From positions 62,001-126,000 of the forward strand of contig NZ_JACIDX010000009.1 in the NCBI RefSeq assembly GCF_014196525.1: 64,000 bases of DNA, given 5' to 3'. Positions 34,337-42,884 of the stretch are shown here, piece after piece. This DNA is from Novosphingobium sediminicola. GTDB lineage: Bacteria; Pseudomonadota; Alphaproteobacteria; Sphingomonadales; Sphingomonadaceae. Both the position numbers and the translations under genes were made by a program. Below the pieces are notes generated by a model. The model saw only the letters and a program-made list of their open reading frames with translations. It was not told the DNA's origin and did no database searches. Positions within the stretch are counted from its first letter, which is position 1. Each line of letters opens with the position of its first letter.

Positions 34337-34627
34337 ATGTTGTTCATGGTCGAAATGGACGTCAACATCCCCCACGACTTTGACCCGGCGCAGGCAGACC
34401 GGATCAAGGCCGAGGAAAAGGCCTATTCCCAGACGCTTCAGGCATCGGGCGTGTGGCGCCACATCTGGCGCAAGGCAGGGCTCTATTCGAATGTCTCGAT
34501 CTTTGACGTCGAGAGCAATGCCGCACTCCACGATCTGCTGATCGCGCTGCCGCTTTACCCCTTCATCACCATGACGGTGACGCCGCTGTGCCGCCACCCT
34601 TCGGCCATCCATGAGGATGATCGTTAA
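34337..34627 (+). CDS. catC: Muconolactone delta-isomerase
   Basis: 96 residues, the usual size of CatC. It begins MLFMVEMDVNIPHDFDP and has EEKAYSQTLQASGVWRHIWRKAGLYSNVSIFDV, then LPLYPFITMTVTPLCRHPS, the family's three blocks. CatC forms a decamer and turns muconolactone into beta-ketoadipate enol-lactone. The gene follows catB after 5 bases and precedes catA by 23 bases, the standard catBCA order of beta-ketoadipate clusters. Confidence 0.96.
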   Translation: MLFMVEMDVNIPHDFDPAQADRIKAEEKAYSQTLQASGVWRHIWRKAGLYSNVSIFDVESNAALHDLLIALPLYPFITMTVTPLCRHPSAIHEDDR

Positions 34628-34650
34628 CCACTTTACCGGGAGAGTATAAA

Positions 34651-35565
34651 ATGGACGTAAGCTTCGTAAAAACCCCCGAAATTCAGCAGTTGCTCGACCG
34701 CGCCGCGGGCGTGAACGAGAGCGGCGGCAATCCGCGTTTCAAGGCCATCATGCGCGACCTGTTCCAATCGATCATGGAACTGATCGTACGCCATGACATT
34801 TCGGAAAGCGAATTCTGGCTGGCGATGAAGTTTCTGGCCGATGGCGCGGGTGAGATCGGCCTGATCGTACCGGGCACCGGTATCGAGCATTTCCTCGACC
34901 TCTATATGGACGCCAAGGATGCCGAAGCGGGCCTGACCGGCGGCACCCCGCGCACCATCGAAGGCCCGCTCTATGTCGCGGGCGCGCCGCTGGTCGAGGG
35001 CAATGTCAACCTGAGCACTGACCCTGATGAAGGCACGCAGGTCCTGCATATGACCGGCGCGGTCACCGGCCCCGATGGCGAACCGGTGCAGAATGCGATC
35101 CTCCATGTCTGGCACGCCAATTCGCAGGGATGGTATTCGCATTTCGACCCGACCGGCGAACAGACGCCCTTCAACAACCGCCGCCGCATCAAGCTGGGCG
35201 CGGACGGGCGCTATGCCTTCCATTCGCATCAGCCCAGCGGCTATTCGGTACCGCCTCAGGGCGCGACCGACCAGTTGATGCAGGCGCTGGGCCGTCATGG
35301 CAATCGCCCCGCCCATGTGCATTTCTTCATCGAGGCGCCGGGCTATCGCACGCTGACCACACAGATCAATTTTGGCGATGATCCCTTTGCCGCCGACGAT
35401 TTCGCCTTTGGCACCCGCGAGGGCCTGCTGCCCGTGCCCAACCGTCAGGGCGATGCGGCCTATATCGCCTTCGATTTCCAGCTTCAGCGCGCCCATGATG
35501 CCGCTGACGAAGGCTTCTCCGCGCGCAGCCGGGCCGAGGCCCAGCCTGCGGTCGAAAACGCCTGA
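34651..35565 (+). CDS. catA: Catechol 1,2-dioxygenase (intradiol)
   Basis: 304 residues. The four ferric ligands are visible: Tyr162 (SQGWYSHFD), Tyr198 (PSGYSVP), His222 and His224 (PAHVHFF). The N-terminal helical dimer domain (1-100) and the signature LHVWHANSQGWYSH are those of catechol rather than protocatechuate dioxygenases. It cleaves catechol to cis,cis-muconate with oxygen. The ribosome site is GGGAGAG at 34639-34645. It sits between catC and benA, so ring cleavage and ring activation are in one transcription unit. Confidence 0.96.
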   Translation: MDVSFVKTPEIQQLLDRAAGVNESGGNPRFKAIMRDLFQSIMELIVRHDISESEFWLAMKFLADGAGEIGLIVPGTGIEHFLDLYMDAKDAEAGLTGGTPRTIEGPLYVAGAPLVEGNVNLSTDPDEGTQVLHMTGAVTGPDGEPVQNAILHVWHANSQGWYSHFDPTGEQTPFNNRRRIKLGADGRYAFHSHQPSGYSVPPQGATDQLMQALGRHGNRPAHVHFFIEAPGYRTLTTQINFGDDPFAADDFAFGTREGLLPVPNRQGDAAYIAFDFQLQRAHDAADEGFSARSRAEAQPAVENA

Positions 35566-35578
35566 GGGGAGAGGGACA

Positions 35579-36928
35579 ATGGACGAAGGGCTGATCGGGC
35601 GCATTGCCAGCGCCGTGGTGGATGACCCGGCAACCGGGACATTCCGTTGCCGCCGCGATGTTTTCACCGACCCTGAATTGTTCGAACTGGAGATGAAATA
35701 TATCTTCGAGAGCAATTGGGTCTATCTGGCCCATGAAAGCCAGATCGAAAACAAGAACGACTATCTGACCGCCTGGATCGGGCGCACCCCGGTGATCCTG
35801 AACCGGGCCAAGGATGGCGCTCTGAACTGCGTGGTCAATGCCTGCGCGCATCGCGGCGCGAAACTGTGCCGCCGCAAGCGGGGCAATCAGCCGCTCTTCG
35901 TCTGTCCCTTTCACGGCTGGAGCTTCAAGACCGACGGCAAGCTGCTGCGCGCCAAGGACGCCAGCAGCGGCGCCTATCCCGAAAGCTTCAACCACGAAGG
36001 CTCGCATGACCTGACCCGCGTGCGGGTGGAAAGCTATCGCGGCTTCATCTTCGGCTCGCTCAACCACGATGTTCTGCCTCTGGAGGACCATCTGGGCGAA
36101 GCCAGGGTCATCATCGACCAGATGGTCGATCAGGCGCCCGAAGGGCTGGAGGTGCTGACCGGCAATTCCACCTATACGTTCGATGGCAACTGGAAGATGC
36201 AGATGGAGAATGGCTGTGATGGCTATCACGTCAGCTCAGTCCATGAAAACTATCAGTCCACCATGGGCCGCCGCGCCGAGGGCGGCACCAAGGCGGTCGA
36301 TGCCAATGGCTGGTCCAAGGCCCCGGCCAGCGGGGTCTATGGCTTTGAACATGGCCATATCCTGCTCTGGACCCAGGTGCTGAACCCTGAAGTGCGCCCG
36401 GTGTGGCATCTGAAAGATCAGCTTGAGGAACGGCTCGGTGCGGATCGGGCGCGGTTCATTCTGGAGCAGACGCGCAATCTGGCGCTCTATCCCAATGTGT
36501 TCCTGATGGATCAGTTCTCCACCCAGATCCGCGTTGTGCGCCCCATCGACGTCCACACCACCGAGGTCACGATCTATTGCTATGCCCCGCGCGGCGAAAG
36601 CGCCGAAGATCGCGCCCATCGCATCCGCCAGTATGAGGATTTCTTCAACGTCACCGGCATGGGCACGCCCGACGATCTGGAGGAATTCCGCTCCTGCCAG
36701 TCGGCCTATGAGGGCGCGGGCGGCCTATGGAATGATCTGAGCCGGGGCGCCACCCGCTGGATAGCGGGGCCGGACGCCAATGCCGCCGCGATGGGCATGA
36801 ACCCCCTGTTGTCGAGCGAGCGCAGCGAGGACGAGGGCCTGTTCGTGCGCCAGCATGAATTCTGGGCGCAGATCATGATGGAGGGCCTGACCCGCGACGG
36901 CCATGGACTAATGGAGGCGGCACAATGA
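35579..36928 (+). CDS. benA: Benzoate 1,2-dioxygenase, large (alpha) subunit
   Basis: 449 residues. The Rieske cluster is bound by Cys89 and His91 (CAHRGAKLC) and Cys109 and His112 (CPFHGW); the mononuclear iron by His217 and His222 (CDGYHVSSVH) with bridging Asp214. These wordings are typical of BenA/XylX rather than biphenyl or naphthalene dioxygenases. With BenB it makes the 1,2-cis-diol of benzoate. GAGGGA precedes the ATG. It overlaps benB by 4 bases. The reductase normally encoded next (BenC) is absent from the operon; a ferredoxin-reductase-like gene is at the end. The name benA could also cover a substituted benzoate. Confidence 0.93.
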   Translation: MDEGLIGRIASAVVDDPATGTFRCRRDVFTDPELFELEMKYIFESNWVYLAHESQIENKNDYLTAWIGRTPVILNRAKDGALNCVVNACAHRGAKLCRRKRGNQPLFVCPFHGWSFKTDGKLLRAKDASSGAYPESFNHEGSHDLTRVRVESYRGFIFGSLNHDVLPLEDHLGEARVIIDQMVDQAPEGLEVLTGNSTYTFDGNWKMQMENGCDGYHVSSVHENYQSTMGRRAEGGTKAVDANGWSKAPASGVYGFEHGHILLWTQVLNPEVRPVWHLKDQLEERLGADRARFILEQTRNLALYPNVFLMDQFSTQIRVVRPIDVHTTEVTIYCYAPRGESAEDRAHRIRQYEDFFNVTGMGTPDDLEEFRSCQSAYEGAGGLWNDLSRGATRWIAGPDANAAAMGMNPLLSSERSEDEGLFVRQHEFWAQIMMEGLTRDGHGLMEAAQ

Positions 36929-37431
36929 CCATCACCCTCGAACAATCCCTGTCCTATGCCGAGATCTGCGCCTTCCTCTACCGCGAGGCGCGCCTGCTGG
37001 ATGATCGCGATTTTGACGCATGGCTGGAATGCTATGCGGACAATGTCGAATACTGGATGCCGGCATGGACCGACGATGACGCGCTGACCACCGACCCGCA
37101 GCGCGAGATCTCGCTGATCTATTACGCCAATCGCAAGGGGCTGGAGGACCGGGTCTATCGGCTCAACACCGAACGCTCCTCGGCCAGCACGCCCGAGGCA
37201 CGCACCGCCCATTTCATCGCGAATGTTGAAGTGCTGGCGGTTGCCGATGGCGCGCTCGATCTGCGCTATAACTGGCATACGCTCAGCCACCGCTATCAGC
37301 AGACCGCGCAGTTCTTCGGGACGACCTTCCTGAAGCTGGACACGAGCGGGGATGAGCCAAAAATCCTGAAGAAGAAGATCGTGTTGAAAGACGATTATAT
37401 TCATCAGGTTATCGACATTTACCACGTCTGA
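36925..37431 (+). CDS. benB: Benzoate 1,2-dioxygenase, small (beta) subunit
   Basis: 168 residues of the NTF2-like beta subunit fold, normal for BenB/XylY. The start SYAEICAFLYREARLLDDRDFDAWLECYADNVEYWMPAW is characteristic, and the C-terminus ILKKKIVLKDDYIHQVIDIYHV closes the family. It builds the alpha3-beta3 hexamer with BenA. The ATG overlaps the benA stop and the benD start follows 12 bases after its stop. Confidence 0.95.
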   Translation: MTITLEQSLSYAEICAFLYREARLLDDRDFDAWLECYADNVEYWMPAWTDDDALTTDPQREISLIYYANRKGLEDRVYRLNTERSSASTPEARTAHFIANVEVLAVADGALDLRYNWHTLSHRYQQTAQFFGTTFLKLDTSGDEPKILKKKIVLKDDYIHQVIDIYHV

Positions 37432-37443
37432 GGAGAAGGCGCT

Positions 37444-38229
37444 GTGATCTTTCAAGGACGTTTCGCGGGCAAGGTGATGGTCGTGACCGGCGCGGCGCAG
37501 GGCATTGGCGCGGGCGTGGCGACCCGCGCGGCGGCCGAAGGGGCCAGCGTGGTGCTGGTGGACCGCGCGCCCTTTGTCACCGAGGTCGAAGAGGCCATCA
37601 TCGCGGCGGGCGGCAAGGCGATCTCGGGCCAATGCGACCTTGAAACCTATGAAGGCGCGGCCCATGCCATGGCGGCGGCCATCAAGGCGTTTGGCCGGAT
37701 CGACATCCTCGTCAACAATGTCGGCGGGGCGATCCGTATGCGCCCCTATGCCGAATTTGCGCCCGAACAGATCGACGCCGAAATCCGCCGCTCGCTGATG
37801 CCCACGCTCTATGGCTGCCATGCCGCGCTGCCCGCCATGTTGGCGCAGGGGGCGGGCGTGATCGTCAATGTTTCCTCCAACGCCACGCGGGGCATCCGCC
37901 GTGTGCCCTATTCGGCGGCCAAGGGCGGGATCAACGGCATGACGCAGGCGCTGGCCATGGAATATGCTGAAGCAGGCATTCGCGTCGTCGCCACCGCGCC
38001 GGGCGGGACACAGGCGCCCCCGCGCCGCACCCCGCGCAACGCCGAGGGCGACAATGCGCAGGAGCAGGCATGGATGGCGCAGGCGGTCGAACAGGTCACG
38101 CAATCGGCCTTCATGAAGCGCTATGGCACGCTGGAGGAGCAGATTGCCCCCATCCTCTTCCTCGCCTCTGACGAGGCCAGCTATATCACCGGATCGGTGC
38201 TGCCCGTGGCGGGCGGCGATCTGGGCTGA
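37444..38229 (+). CDS. benD: Benzoate cis-diol dehydrogenase
   Basis: 261 residues, an SDR. The coenzyme motif is TGAAQGIGAGV at 15-25, the catalytic set Ser144, Tyr156 and Lys160 (YSAAK), and the block VPYSAAKGGINGMTQALAMEYAEAGIRVVATAPGGT is particular to BenD/XylL. It oxidises and decarboxylates the 1,2-dihydrodiol of benzoate to catechol with NAD. It starts with GTG, after GAGG, between benB and the enol-lactonase gene. All enzymes from benzoate to beta-ketoadipate are thus in one operon. Confidence 0.94.
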   Translation: MIFQGRFAGKVMVVTGAAQGIGAGVATRAAAEGASVVLVDRAPFVTEVEEAIIAAGGKAISGQCDLETYEGAAHAMAAAIKAFGRIDILVNNVGGAIRMRPYAEFAPEQIDAEIRRSLMPTLYGCHAALPAMLAQGAGVIVNVSSNATRGIRRVPYSAAKGGINGMTQALAMEYAEAGIRVVATAPGGTQAPPRRTPRNAEGDNAQEQAWMAQAVEQVTQSAFMKRYGTLEEQIAPILFLASDEASYITGSVLPVAGGDLG

Positions 38230-38240
38230 GGGAGTTCATC

Positions 38241-39023
38241 ATGCCTTTTACCGATGCGCCGGGCGCGCGGGTCTATTGGAAGCGCGATGGCCGCGATGAT
38301 GCGCCTGCGCTGGTGCTGCTCAACTCCATCGGCACGGATATGGATCTGTGGGATGGGGTGATGCCCTTGCTGCGCGAATATTTCGCCCTGCTGCGTATCG
38401 ATACGCGGGGGCATGGGGCATCCTGCACCGAACCGGGGGATATGTCGCTGGCGATGCTCGCGGGCGATGTGCTTGCGGTGGCCGATGCGGCGGGGATCGG
38501 GCGTTTTGCGCTGGCGGGTGTCTCGCTGGGCGGGATGATCGGGATGGAGCTGGCCCTGCGCGCGCCTGAAAGGCTCAGCGATCTGGCGCTGATCTGCACC
38601 TCGGCGACGATGGATGCCGCATCATGGAGCGACCGCATCGCCAAGGTCCGGGCCGAGGGCATGGCGGCGATTGCCGAATTAGCGATGGGGCGCTTCCTTT
38701 CCGATGCCGCCCCGCCAGCGATCTGGCAGAGCGTGCGCCGTCAATTGCTGGCCATGGAGGCCGAGGGCTATGCCGGATGCGGCGCGGCTATCCGCGACAT
38801 GGATCTGAGCGGGCGCATCGCAGGCATCGCCTGTCCCACGCTGGTGATTACCGGTACGCGCGATACATCCACACCCCTTGCCGGACATGGCGAGCATCTG
38901 TTGGCCCATATTCCCGGCGCAGAACATCGCGCGCTCGATGCCGCCCACCTTGCCCCGCTTGAGGCGCCCGAAGCGCTGGCCGGGGCCTTGCTCTCCTTTC
39001 TGCAGGTTCAGACCCATGGATAA
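38241..39023 (+). CDS. catD: 3-oxoadipate enol-lactonase
   Basis: 260 residues, an alpha/beta hydrolase. The nucleophile is Ser95 in GVSLGG, the acid is probably Asp in [12 protein letters not shown], and the His lies in [10 protein letters not shown]. Blocks [19 protein letters not shown] and DTRGHGAS are the signature of PcaD/CatD. It hydrolyses beta-ketoadipate enol-lactone to beta-ketoadipate, the last step encoded here; the CoA transferase and thiolase (PcaIJ, PcaF) needed to reach the citric-acid cycle are not in the window. It overlaps the next gene by 8 bases. Confidence 0.92.
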   Translation: MPFTDAPGARVYWKRDGRDDAPALVLLNSIGTDMDLWDGVMPLLREYFALLRIDTRGHGASCTEPGDMSLAMLAGDVLAVADAAGIGRFALAGVSLGGMIGMELALRAPERLSDLALICTSATMDAASWSDRIAKVRAEGMAAIAELAMGRFLSDAAPPAIWQSVRRQLLAMEAEGYAGCGAAIRDMDLSGRIAGIACPTLVITGTRDTSTPLAGHGEHLLAHIPGAEHRALDAAHLAPLEAPEALAGALLSFLQVQTHG

Positions 39024-40248
39024 GGCCGATATCGTCATCGTGGGCGCCGGGCATGGCGGGGCGCAATGCGCGATTGCCCTGCGGCAAAACGGCTTTACCG
39101 GCACGATCACCGTGATCGGGCGCGAGCCGGAATATCCCTATGAACGCCCGCCGCTCTCCAAGGAATATTTTGCGCGGGAAAAGACATTCGAGCGCCTCTA
39201 CATCCGCCCGCCCGCGTTCTGGGCGGAAAAGGACATTGCCTTTGTGCTGGGCCGCGAAGTGGTGGCGGTGGATGCGGCGGCCAAGGTGCTGACGCTCGAT
39301 AATGGCGCGGGTTTTGCCTATGACCGCATCGTCTGGGCCACCGGGGGCGATCCGCGCCGCCTGAGCTGCGCCGGGGCAGATCTGGCCGGAGTCCATGCCG
39401 TGCGCACTCGCGCCGATTGCGACCGGCTGATGGCGCAGGTGGATGATGGCATCCGCAACATCGTGGTCATCGGCGGCGGCTATATCGGGCTGGAGGCGGC
39501 GGCGGTGCTGTCCAAGGCGGGACTGCGCGTCACCCTGCTCGAAGCCCTGCCCCGCGTGCTGGCCCGCGTGGCGGGCGAGGAACTCTCCGCCTTTTATCAG
39601 GCCGAACATCGCGCGCATGGCGTCGATCTGCGCCTTGGCGCGGCGGTGGAAAGTCTGGAGGGCAAGGACCATGTCACCGGCGTCAGGCTGGCCGATGGCG
39701 AGGTGATCCCGGCCGATGCGGTGATCGTAGGCATCGGCATCGTGCCTGCGGTCGGCCCGCTGATCGCGGCGGGCGCGCACGGCGGTCCGGGCGTGGTGGT
39801 GGACGAATATTGCCGCACCAGCCTGCCCGACATCTATGCCATCGGCGATTGCGCCTCCTTTGCCTGCGCCTATGCCGGGGGGGCGGAGATGCGGGTGGAA
39901 TCGGTACAGAACGCCAATGACATGGCGACCTGTGTGGCCAAGGCGATCTGCGGCGATGCCCAGCCCTATAAGGCTTTCCCGTGGTTCTGGTCGAACCAGT
40001 ATGACCTGCGCCTGCAAACCGCCGGGATCAGCCGGGATTTCGACCAGACGATCCTGCGCGGAGATCCGGAGAAGCGTGCTTTTTCGGTGATCTATCTTAA
40101 GGATGGCCGCGTCATCGCCCTCGATTGCGTCAACATGGTCAAGGATTACGTTCAGGGCCGCAAGCTGGTCGAAGCGGGTGCGAGGCCAGATCCCGCAAGC
40201 CTTGCCGATGTATTGCAGGCTTTGAAGGATCTGGCGCCGACGGCCTGA
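39016..40248 (+). CDS. Ferredoxin-NAD(P) reductase, putidaredoxin-reductase type, replacing BenC
   Basis: 410 residues. Two dinucleotide motifs are present: [14 protein letters not shown] near 6-19 (FAD) and [14 protein letters not shown] near 148-161 (NAD), with the FAD block [11 protein letters not shown] and the reductase C-terminal domain starting [12 protein letters not shown]. This is the RhoRed/PdR/ThcD type, which has no iron-sulfur domain, unlike BenC. It should reduce a separate [2Fe-2S] ferredoxin that feeds the BenAB oxygenase. No such ferredoxin gene is in the window. The start at 39016 is in the stop region of catD, and it is the last gene, 3 bases from the convergent GST gene. 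Confidence 0.88.
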   Translation: MDKADIVIVGAGHGGAQCAIALRQNGFTGTITVIGREPEYPYERPPLSKEYFAREKTFERLYIRPPAFWAEKDIAFVLGREVVAVDAAAKVLTLDNGAGFAYDRIVWATGGDPRRLSCAGADLAGVHAVRTRADCDRLMAQVDDGIRNIVVIGGGYIGLEAAAVLSKAGLRVTLLEALPRVLARVAGEELSAFYQAEHRAHGVDLRLGAAVESLEGKDHVTGVRLADGEVIPADAVIVGIGIVPAVGPLIAAGAHGGPGVVVDEYCRTSLPDIYAIGDCASFACAYAGGAEMRVESVQNANDMATCVAKAICGDAQPYKAFPWFWSNQYDLRLQTAGISRDFDQTILRGDPEKRAFSVIYLKDGRVIALDCVNMVKDYVQGRKLVEAGARPDPASLADVLQALKDLAPTA

Positions 40249-40251
40249 GGT

Positions 40252-40875
40252 TTACAAAACCGCTTCTGCTGCGTGCTGCAAACCCGCCGCATCATCCAAG
40301 GCCAACGCCCGGATGGCGGCGGGGCGGTTGCGGCACCGCTCGACATAGGCGTCGATCAATTCGCTGGCCGGGAAAGCCCTGCGGCCAAAACCCAGCGCGC
40401 TGGCGATCAGCAGGTCGGCAATGGTGAATTCCTCGCCCAGCACATAATCGCGATGCGCCAGCGTGGTTTCCAAACGGCGCACCACGGCATCATAATCGCG
40501 CTGCTTGTTGGGCGAAGCGGCCAGCGCGCCCGACATGGCGGCAAACATCGCCGGTTCCATCTCGCAGGCATACCACGCCAGCCATGTGCAATAGGCCCCG
40601 CGCCATGCGCTGCCCACCGCCGGGGCCAGACCGGCGCCGGGCAGGGCATCGCCAAGGTAAAGCGCGATCCCGACCGATTCCGTAATCAGCGCATCATCAT
40701 GCTCGATGGCGGGTACGCGCTGATCGGGGTGGGGGTTGGCCGGATCGGGATGGCCCTGCCCGGTCATCGGGCGAAAGATCGATACGGGCGCAATCGTATA
40801 GGTCGCGCCCAATTCCTCCAGCAGCCAGATGATGCGCGAGGAACGCGATTGCGGGGCGTGATAGAGCGTGATCAT
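40252..40875 (-). CDS. Glutathione S-transferase
   Basis: 207 residues. The thioredoxin-like N-terminal domain starts MITLYHAPQSRSSRIIWLLEELGATYTI, where Ser12 or the nearby serines fit the active-site position, and includes RVPAIEHDDALITESVGIALYLGD; the helical C-terminal domain follows (FTIADLLIASALGF). AGGAGG lies 5 bases before the ATG at 40875. It ends 3 bases from the ben-cat operon and is divergent from a WYL regulator, with a perfect inverted repeat between them. It probably conjugates glutathione to an electrophile; the substrate is unknown. Confidence 0.9.
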   Translation of the reverse strand: MITLYHAPQSRSSRIIWLLEELGATYTIAPVSIFRPMTGQGHPDPANPHPDQRVPAIEHDDALITESVGIALYLGDALPGAGLAPAVGSAWRGAYCTWLAWYACEMEPAMFAAMSGALAASPNKQRDYDAVVRRLETTLAHRDYVLGEEFTIADLLIASALGFGRRAFPASELIDAYVERCRNRPAAIRALALDDAAGLQHAAEAVL

Positions 40876-40916
40876 GAAAACCTCCTGTTGATAGGATGCC
40901 CCCTTGTGCGCCGCCC

Positions 40917-40940
40917 CTGCTGACAGCATTATGTCAGCAG
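40917..40940. promoter_or_regulatory. Perfect inverted repeat between GST and WYL-regulator genes
   Basis: Arms CTGCTGACA and TGTCAGCAG are exactly complementary over 9 bases, with a 6-base spacer. The site lies between divergent genes, 42 bases from the GST start and 12 bases from the regulator start, and is a clear candidate operator of the WYL regulator. Confidence 0.75.
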
Positions 40941-40951
40941 GGAGAAGCCTG

Positions 40952-41644
40952 ATGCGCCGCGCCGACCGATTGTTTCAGATCATCCAGATCCTGCGCCGCT
41001 CTTCCCGCCCCATCACCGCGCAGGATATTGCGCAGGAATTGGAAGTCTCGCCCCGCACCGTCTATCGCGACATTGCCGATCTGATCGGCCAGCGCGTTCC
41101 CGTGCGCGGAGAGGCCGGTTTCGGCTACATTCTCGACGACAGTTTCGACATGCCTCCGCTGATGTTGACGCCTGAGGAGATCGAGGCGGCGGTGCTGGGC
41201 GCGCAATGGGTGGCGGGGCGCGGCGATCCGGCGCTGGCGGCGGCGGCGCGCGATCTGATCGCCAAGATCACCTCGGTGGTGCCGGAAAAATTGCGCCCCT
41301 TCATCGCCCATCCGGCCACCGGCGTGCCCTCATGGTCCGATACGCCGCCCGACGGCATCGACCTTGCCCGCACCCGCGTCTGGATTCGCGAGGGGCGCAA
41401 GATCGCCCTATCCTATCGCGATGAGAAAGGCGCGGTCAGCCAGCGCGTGGTCTGGCCAGTGATACTTGGCTATTTCGAAACCGCGCGGATGTTGGCCGCA
41501 TGGTGCGAGATGCGGCAGGATTTCCGCCATTTCCGCGCCGACCGCATCGTCTCGGCGCAATTTCTGGACGAAGCCCATGGCCTGCGTCCCGGTGAATTAA
41601 AGCAAAGATGGAAGCGCCAGATGGAGCAGAAGCGAGCGACCTAA
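40952..41644 (+). CDS. HTH/WYL-domain transcriptional regulator (YafY family)
   Basis: About 230 residues. The N-terminal HTH_11-type helix-turn-helix is MRRADRLFQIIQILRRSSRPITAQDIAQELEVSPRTVYRDIADLIGQRVPV; the C-terminal WYL domain (about 130-215) carries VWPVILGYFETARMLAAWCEMRQDFRHFRADRI, where the usual Trp-Tyr-Leu reads GYF. The ATG at 40952 is favoured by GGGAGA 7 bases upstream and by the fold start. Its gene is divergent from GST, with a perfect palindrome between them, and converges on the DUF1501 gene with a 4-base overlap of stops. Confidence 0.88.
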   Translation: MRRADRLFQIIQILRRSSRPITAQDIAQELEVSPRTVYRDIADLIGQRVPVRGEAGFGYILDDSFDMPPLMLTPEEIEAAVLGAQWVAGRGDPALAAAARDLIAKITSVVPEKLRPFIAHPATGVPSWSDTPPDGIDLARTRVWIREGRKIALSYRDEKGAVSQRVVWPVILGYFETARMLAAWCEMRQDFRHFRADRIVSAQFLDEAHGLRPGELKQRWKRQMEQKRAT

Positions 41645-42864
41645 AGCAATTGCAGATCGCGCATCTCTGCGCCGGGAAAGACGATGCCCAATTGCCGCGC
41701 CGACAGCCCATATTGCCGCGCCAGCAAGCCCCCGATCAGCCCTCGGTAATCGGTCAGCACCGGCAAGTCGCGTCCCTGATTGAGCATATCGGGGCTTAGC
41801 TTCACCTGCTCCCCCGCCATCCGCCCGCCCGCCACCGAACCGCCCAGCACCCAATAGATGCTGCCATGGCCATGGTCGGTGCCCTTGTCGCCATTTTCGC
41901 GGAAAGTTCGGCCAAATTCGGACATCACCACCACCGTGGTGTTGCGCCAATCCTCCGGCCCGATCGCCTCGACAAACCCGGCCAGAGCGCGGCCCAGTTC
42001 CCCGATGCGGTTGGCCAGATTGCCCTGCGCCCCGCCCTGATTGACATGGGTGTCCCAGCCGCCGACATCGACAAAGGCAAGGTTATACTGATCGCGCATC
42101 AGGCGGCCAATGCGGCGGGCGGACAGTTCAAAGCCCTTGGCGGTGATCGCACCCCGCCCCGCCGCCTCCATCTCGCCGCGAATGGATTGAAACACTGTGT
42201 CACGCACGGCAAATCCCTGACCAATGGCCGATTCCAGATCGACGCCCGCCTCATGCTGGCCGCGATACATGGCCTTGATCAGCTCGGTCTGGCGCGCGTC
42301 GATGGAAGGGCGCGAGGCCGCATTGCCCAACGCGATATTGGGGATCACCGGCCCTCCGCGAAAACACAGCGGCAGTTGGTCGGTAAAGGAAATCGGTCTT
42401 TCCACCCCCAAAACAGCGGCCAGACGCCCCATAAAGCCTGACTGAAAATTGCGGCGCGCGGCGATGTTCTGGCCCAATTCGATGCTGTCCTGCGTCTCGA
42501 AATGGCTGCGGCTCATATCATCGGTGCCGGCAAAGGGCACAAAGGCGATCTGCCGCGCCTGCCAGAGCGGCAGGATGCTCTCGCGCAGCGCGGGGTGCAA
42601 ATTCCATTCCGCGTCCAGCGGCAAAGGCGCATCGGGATTGGCCGGATCGGGGCGTGGCAAGGCAATCGTGGGCCGCGCCTCGTGATAGAAATCACTGCTC
42701 CCCGGCACGATCACATTCACCGCATCATAGGCCCCGCGCAGAAACACCACCAGCAGCCGGTTGTTGGCGGCGCCGGGCGTGGCAAAAGCCCGCCCGCCCG
42801 CCATCATCAACGGCAGGCCAAGCGCGGCGGAGCGGATAAGATCGCGGCGGTCAAACAGGGGCAT
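41641..42864 (-). CDS. DUF1501 family protein (Tat-exported)
   Basis: 407 residues. The N-terminus MPLFDRRDLIRSAALGLPLMMAGGRAFA has a twin-arginine leader (RRDLIRS). The body is DUF1501, a fold related to alkaline-phosphatase/sulfatase-like hydrolases: LVVFLRGAYDAVNVIVPGSSDFY, ALRESILPLWQARQIAFVPFAG, WDTHVNQGG and VMSEFGRTFRENGDKGTDHGHG, whose His and Asp residues fit metal sites. No function is established for the family. It follows DUF1800 on the same strand after 20 bases; the two families nearly always occur together. Export before folding suggests periplasmic or surface location. Confidence 0.85.
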   Translation of the reverse strand: MPLFDRRDLIRSAALGLPLMMAGGRAFATPGAANNRLLVVFLRGAYDAVNVIVPGSSDFYHEARPTIALPRPDPANPDAPLPLDAEWNLHPALRESILPLWQARQIAFVPFAGTDDMSRSHFETQDSIELGQNIAARRNFQSGFMGRLAAVLGVERPISFTDQLPLCFRGGPVIPNIALGNAASRPSIDARQTELIKAMYRGQHEAGVDLESAIGQGFAVRDTVFQSIRGEMEAAGRGAITAKGFELSARRIGRLMRDQYNLAFVDVGGWDTHVNQGGAQGNLANRIGELGRALAGFVEAIGPEDWRNTTVVVMSEFGRTFRENGDKGTDHGHGSIYWVLGGSVAGGRMAGEQVKLSPDMLNQGRDLPVLTDYRGLIGGLLARQYGLSARQLGIVFPGAEMRDLQLL

Positions 42865-42884
42865 CGTCTGTCTCCGGATATCCT

